Program-made: the position numbers and the translations under genes
Notes under the pieces: generated by a model
Database searches by the model: none
What the model saw: only the letters and a program-made list of their open reading frames with translations
What the model was told of the DNA's origin: nothing
In this document: positions 6,694 through 10,855 of the stretch, piece by piece
Layout: the number at the start of each line of letters is the position of its first letter
How positions within the stretch are numbered: position 1 is the stretch's first letter
NCBI GenBank assembly: GCA_947462695.1
Contig: CANHQC010000041.1
Coordinates: 1 to 10,855, forward strand
Reading direction: 5' to 3'
DNA length: 10,855 nucleotides
From: Flavobacteriales bacterium
GTDB taxonomy: Bacteria; Bacteroidota; Bacteroidia; Flavobacteriales_D; Crocinitomicaceae

Positions 6694-8736
6694 ATGAACG
6701 TATTTCAGTTTCTACTTGCCACATGTTTTATTGTTTTAACTTCTCTTCAATCCTTTTCTCAATTGGAATTGCCAGAAGATAAGGTGAGTTGGAAATTTTC
6801 TGTAGAACAAAATGGATGTGAAGCGACAATTATTGCGAAAATTAAAGTCGTTGACCATTGGCACATAAATGCAACCAAATTACCGAAAGGTAGTTTCGGT
6901 TTTCCAACAAGCTTTGACTTGAAAAAAACACCCTCTTTTCAACTTGTGGGGGGCGTAATTGAACCAAAGCCAATTGAAAAATACGATGAGTTAGCCGATG
7001 AAAACTTGGCTTACCACGAAGGTGCTTTTCTGTTAAAACGAAAAATTAAAATTCTGGATCCAAAAGATTTCGAAATCCAAGGCACGTTTGTATTTCAAAC
7101 CTGTAACGAGGTCAAATGCCTGCCCGATCATACGGTTAATTTTAAGGTGAAAGTAAAAGGTTGTGCTGAAGCTGCACCGATTGAAGAACCGAAAGAAGAC
7201 ACGTCTTCAGCGAATTCTGCAACAGGTGATAACGCCGATGATGATGCACCGCAGAAAATGACTGCTACACCAGCGAAGAATAAGCCCAGTAAAGACAATC
7301 GGTCGCTTATTGGTATTTTCTTAGTCTCTTTTCTAAGCGGTTTGGCTGCACTTCTAACCCCATGTGTATTCCCAATGATACCAATGACTGTCAGTTTCTT
7401 CACTAAGCAAAGTAAATCGCGTGCTCAAGGAACGAAAAATGCATTAATCTTTGGGTTGTCTATTATCTTAATTTATATTTTACTCGGAACGGCTGTAACT
7501 GCCATTTTTGGCGAGGGCGCCTTGAATGATATGTCCACTAATCCTTGGTTTAATCTTATTTTCTTTTTGTTGTTAGTCTTTTTTGCCGTCTCTTTTCTCG
7601 GTGCTTTTGAAATCCGAATGCCGAGTAAATGGATTAATAAGGCTGATGCACAAGCCGATAAAGGTGGACTACTTGGGATTTTCTTTATGGCCTTAGCCCT
7701 CGCCTTGGTATCCTTTTCTTGTACGGGTCCAATTGTGGGGACATTAATAGTTGAAGCAGCTCGACAAGGCGGAATAACTCCAATTGTTGGAATGTTTGGT
7801 TTTTCTCTTGCGCTTGCACTTCCTTTTGGACTTTTCGCTGCGTTCCCTGGCTGGATGAATACGTTGCCTAAATCTGGAGGTTGGCTGAATAGCGTGAAAG
7901 TGGTACTTGGTTTTCTTGAGTTAGCTCTTGCCTTTAAATTCTTATCCAATGCCGATATGACCTGGGATTTACATTGGCTAGAAAGAGAGGTATTCCTTGC
8001 GATATGGATAGCTGTATTTGGCGTGTTAACCATGTATTTATTTGGATTTATTCGAATGCCGCATGATAGTCCGCTGGAGCGCCTGTCTGTTGGAAGGGTG
8101 ATGATTGGTACTACCACCCTTATGTTTGTGATCTATATGATCCCCGGATTATGGGGGCATCCGTTAAAATTAATTAGTGCATTCCCTCCTCCACTTCAGT
8201 ATAGTGAGACTGGTGGAATGATCAATCAAGGAACGTCTTCCGTTCAGTTAGAACTTCCTCCTGGAACGCACAATGGTCCTCAAAATATACCTGCGTTTCA
8301 CGATTACGATGAGGCATTGGCCTATGCCAAAAAAGTCAAAAAACCATTGTTTGTTGATTTTACTGGAATAAATTGTGTGAATTGCCGAAAAATGGAACAA
8401 CAAGTGTGGGGAGAGCCAGGAATTTTAGAATCACTTCGAGACAAAGTGGTAATCGCGTCACTTTATGTAGACGAGCGCGAGGAATTGCCTAAAGAGGAGC
8501 AGGGTTCGTTCGAAGTAGAACCGGGTAGAAAAATGGAAATCCGCACTACTGGTGACAAATGGAAGTACATGCAAGTGAAAAGATACAAGATCCTTGCTCA
8601 GCCTTATTATGTCTTGCATGATGAAAATGGTAATGACATTCAGAATGGTTCAGCAGATTACGAACACCACAGCAATCCAGCTGATTTCAAAAAGTGGCTT
8701 GATGAAGGTTTGAAACTGCATGAAAAATCGAAATAA
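6694..8736 (+). CDS. dsbD: Thiol:disulfide interchange protein DsbD (protein-disulfide reductase)
   Basis: This 680-residue inner-membrane protein carries electrons from cytoplasmic thioredoxin to the periplasm, serving disulfide isomerisation and cytochrome c maturation. All three family domains are present. A signal peptide (about residues 1-22) precedes the alpha domain, with W56/H57, GGVIEPKPI at 86-94 and C137/C142 in CNEVKCLP. A hydrophilic Ala/Ser/Asp/Lys-rich linker covers about 162-202. The beta domain has about eight membrane spans between 205 and 487, carrying the redox pair C224 (TPCVFP) and C343 (SCTGP). The periplasmic thioredoxin-like gamma domain (about 528-675) has the active site CVNC at C561-C564. 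The family cysteines are all intact, plus extra cysteines in the signal and alpha regions. The ATG at 6694 begins the signal peptide; in-frame codons back to 6634 overlap the previous gene and would bury it. The gene sits 11 bases after the alpha-domain gene and 18 bases before recG, so it is probably part of one transcript. Confidence 0.97.
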   Translation: MNVFQFLLATCFIVLTSLQSFSQLELPEDKVSWKFSVEQNGCEATIIAKIKVVDHWHINATKLPKGSFGFPTSFDLKKTPSFQLVGGVIEPKPIEKYDELADENLAYHEGAFLLKRKIKILDPKDFEIQGTFVFQTCNEVKCLPDHTVNFKVKVKGCAEAAPIEEPKEDTSSANSATGDNADDDAPQKMTATPAKNKPSKDNRSLIGIFLVSFLSGLAALLTPCVFPMIPMTVSFFTKQSKSRAQGTKNALIFGLSIILIYILLGTAVTAIFGEGALNDMSTNPWFNLIFFLLLVFFAVSFLGAFEIRMPSKWINKADAQADKGGLLGIFFMALALALVSFSCTGPIVGTLIVEAARQGGITPIVGMFGFSLALALPFGLFAAFPGWMNTLPKSGGWLNSVKVVLGFLELALAFKFLSNADMTWDLHWLEREVFLAIWIAVFGVLTMYLFGFIRMPHDSPLERLSVGRVMIGTTTLMFVIYMIPGLWGHPLKLISAFPPPLQYSETGGMINQGTSSVQLELPPGTHNGPQNIPAFHDYDEALAYAKKVKKPLFVDFTGINCVNCRKMEQQVWGEPGILESLRDKVVIASLYVDEREELPKEEQGSFEVEPGRKMEIRTTGDKWKYMQVKRYKILAQPYYVLHDENGNDIQNGSADYEHHSNPADFKKWLDEGLKLHEKSK

Positions 8737-8754
8737 GTCAACGATTTACGTGTC

Positions 8755-10854
8755 GTGAACGATTTTCTGCTCACTCCTGTAGAATTTATTAAAGGTGTTG
8801 GTCCACAGCGTGCAGAATTGTTACGCAATGAACTTGGATTAGCAACAGTGAATGATTTATTGCACCATTTTCCATTTCGTTATGTTGATCGCTCTGTTTA
8901 TTACAAGGTCAAGGATTTACCTTATGCGGATTTTGCCATTCAGCTGAAAGGAAGAATAATCCAGGTAAGTGAATCGACAGCAGGCGCGCGTCAAAAGAAA
9001 CTTGTAGCGAAATTTCAAGACGAAACAGGAGTTATTGATCTGGTTTGGTTTCAAGGTGTTAAATGGATTAAGCCATTACTCAAGACAGGTGTTGAATACC
9101 AGATGTACGGTAAAGCCAGGTTATACGGCAATCAATGGAATGTGGCGCATCCAGAGTTAACGGAATGGTCTGAAGTTGACAAAAGAACCGGACTGCAGCC
9201 CATTTACTCGACTACGGAAAAGCTAACCTCTAAAGGATTGCATTCCAAAGGGTTGGAGAAAATTATCTCGCAAGTCGCGCTTCAATTAAAAGGTCGGATT
9301 CCTGAAACATTGACAGCCGAGTTGATTCAAAAACACCGATTACTTTCCAAAGAACAGGCACTTTATTTAGTTCATCGACCGAATTCAACGGATGACTTTA
9401 CACGCGCCAGAACAAGATTGAAGTTGGAAGAATTATTTTTCCTTCAATTGGAATTGCTTATTCGAAAGCAAATCGGTCAGCGAGCAATGAAAGGGCACGT
9501 ATTTGATAAAGTAGGAGAGGTGTTCAATACATTTTACGAACAGCATTTACCTTTCGAATTAACGAATGCCCAAAAGCGCGTATTGAAGGAAATTCGGCGC
9601 GATTGCCATACGGGCATACACATGAACCGCCTTGTTCAAGGGGATGTAGGAAGTGGAAAGACCCTTGTGGCTTTGCTTGCCATGTTGATTGCTTTGGATA
9701 ATGGTTACCAAGCGGCATTGATGGCTCCTACAGAAATTCTTGCCGGACAACATTACGAAACGATTCAATCACTGCTTGAACCTATGGGCGTTCAGGTAGC
9801 TTTGCTTACCGGTTCGACGAAGAAAAAACAACGTGAGCAGTTGCACGAAGGGTTAGTCGAAGGACGAATTCAATTGTTGATTGGCACACATGCGTTACTT
9901 GAAAATACGGTTCAATTTGCCAACCTTGGTATTGTCGTAATTGATGAACAACACCGTTTTGGTGTGGCTCAACGCGCACGGATGTGGAGAAAAAACCAGG
10001 TTCCACCTCACGTCTTGATCATGACAGCGACGCCAATTCCACGTACATTGGCCATGACTTTTTATGGTGATTTAGATGTATCGGTTATTGATGAATTGCC
10101 ACCTGGCCGAAAACCAGTCAGCACATTTCACCGGTATGAATCGCATCGCTTGAGGTTGTTTGGTTTTATGAAGGAACAAATTGCTTTAGGTAGACAGGTG
10201 TATGTGGTGTATCCGTTAATACGAGAATCAGAAACGCTTGATTTCAATAACCTTATGGCAGGTTATGAAGCTATTTCACGCGCATTTCCCCTGCCAGATT
10301 ATCGCGTGAGTATTGTTCATGGACAGATGAAGCCAGACGACAAAGAGTTTGAAATGCAGCGATTTGTTCGCGGTGAGACGCAAATAATGGTGGCTACAAC
10401 TGTAATTGAAGTCGGTGTTAACGTTCCGAATGCCTCTGTTATGATCATTGAAAGTGCCGAGCGTTTTGGATTGTCTCAATTGCACCAGTTGAGGGGAAGA
10501 GTTGGAAGAGGAGCGGAACAGTCCTACTGCATATTGATGACAGGAAATGAGCTTGGCAAAGATACGTTGAAGCGACTAGAAACAATGGTGTCCACCAATG
10601 ATGGATTTGAAATTGCAGAGGTTGATCTGCAGCTTCGCGGACCGGGAGATATTATGGGTACCCAGCAAAGCGGCTTGTTAAATTTAAAAATTGCGGATTT
10701 ATCCAAAGACAGTCAACTCGTAATATTGGCCCGTGATGAAGCACGAAACATACTAGCAGAGGATGAACAGTTGTCAATGCCTCAGCATGCAATGGTTCGA
10801 ATTGTATTGGAAGAAATACTTAAATCAAGACCGAATTGGGGTAAGATAGCCTAG
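8755..10854 (+). CDS. recG: ATP-dependent DNA helicase RecG
   Basis: This 699-residue superfamily 2 helicase remodels stalled replication forks and branch-migrates Holliday junctions in the cytoplasm; E. coli RecG has 693 residues, so the length is normal. The N-terminal helical part has a helix-hairpin-helix-like IKGVGPQRAELL. The wedge/OB-fold domain follows at about 60-155. The helicase core carries Walker A GDVGSGKT at 296-303, Walker B DEQH at 397-400, motif III TATPIPRT from 424, motif V around TVIEVGVNVPNA, and motif VI QLRGRVGRG at 578-586. The C-terminal block (RGPGDIMGTQQSG) is typical of RecG. The GTG at 8755 is the start: it is the only initiator between the dsbD stop in the same frame and the conserved N-terminus. 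No Shine-Dalgarno sequence or -7 element is seen nearby, so it is probably read through from dsbD. There is no obvious functional link to disulfide metabolism. The TAG stop ends one base before the window edge, so the gene is complete. Confidence 0.98.
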   Translation: MNDFLLTPVEFIKGVGPQRAELLRNELGLATVNDLLHHFPFRYVDRSVYYKVKDLPYADFAIQLKGRIIQVSESTAGARQKKLVAKFQDETGVIDLVWFQGVKWIKPLLKTGVEYQMYGKARLYGNQWNVAHPELTEWSEVDKRTGLQPIYSTTEKLTSKGLHSKGLEKIISQVALQLKGRIPETLTAELIQKHRLLSKEQALYLVHRPNSTDDFTRARTRLKLEELFFLQLELLIRKQIGQRAMKGHVFDKVGEVFNTFYEQHLPFELTNAQKRVLKEIRRDCHTGIHMNRLVQGDVGSGKTLVALLAMLIALDNGYQAALMAPTEILAGQHYETIQSLLEPMGVQVALLTGSTKKKQREQLHEGLVEGRIQLLIGTHALLENTVQFANLGIVVIDEQHRFGVAQRARMWRKNQVPPHVLIMTATPIPRTLAMTFYGDLDVSVIDELPPGRKPVSTFHRYESHRLRLFGFMKEQIALGRQVYVVYPLIRESETLDFNNLMAGYEAISRAFPLPDYRVSIVHGQMKPDDKEFEMQRFVRGETQIMVATTVIEVGVNVPNASVMIIESAERFGLSQLHQLRGRVGRGAEQSYCILMTGNELGKDTLKRLETMVSTNDGFEIAEVDLQLRGPGDIMGTQQSGLLNLKIADLSKDSQLVILARDEARNILAEDEQLSMPQHAMVRIVLEEILKSRPNWGKIA

Positions 10855-10855
10855 A

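Noticed and set aside
7473..8117. A 214-codon open frame on the minus strand, antisense to dsbD
   Set aside because: It mirrors the membrane domain of dsbD, where codon bias leaves few antisense stops; the Ser/Pro/Lys-rich product looks like no protein family.
9524..9768. Two short minus-strand open frames inside recG
   Set aside because: They overlap the conserved Walker A coding region of recG and have no coding features of their own.

Overview
The window reads as ordinary chromosomal DNA of a Bacteroidota bacterium, most likely of the Flavobacteriales. It is AT-rich, its genes lack Shine-Dalgarno sequences, and several start codons are preceded by the Bacteroidota -7 promoter element TAnnTTTG. 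The TamB-family protein has the Bacteroidota-type C-terminus, and the small hypothetical protein resembles one I associate with this phylum. The genus cannot be fixed from the sequence; a Crocinitomicaceae/Fluviicola-like origin is only a guess.

Layout. Positions 1-4730 read on the minus strand: a very large TamB-type envelope protein, followed 36 bases downstream by the first 19 codons of a biotin-carboxylase-family gene that runs off the left edge. Positions 4754-10854 read on the plus strand: tsaD (tRNA t6A synthesis), a 93-residue conserved-type hypothetical gene with its own promoter, then a tight cluster of three genes: a stand-alone secreted DsbD-alpha-like domain protein, full-length dsbD, and recG. 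Both recG ends lie inside the window. tamB and tsaD diverge with only 23 bases between their preferred start codons, so their candidate promoter elements lie in or against each other's coding DNA.

How the genes relate. The left half is envelope biogenesis (TamB) next to a biotin-dependent carboxylase. TsaD and RecG are housekeeping functions for translation fidelity and for replication-fork/recombination repair. The DsbD-alpha protein and DsbD form a plausible functional pair that carries reducing power from the cytoplasm to periplasmic substrates. No gap exceeds 300 bases; the two largest non-coding stretches (5777-5873 and 6156-6250) each hold a recognisable promoter element and nothing else I can support.

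I found no mobile element, CRISPR array, tRNA, rRNA or convincing terminator, and nothing that amounts to a previously undescribed defence or biosynthetic system. The items most worth a second look are the compact tamB/tsaD divergent control region, the tandem pair of DsbD-alpha domains with a CX4C spacing, and the uncharacterised 93-residue protein.
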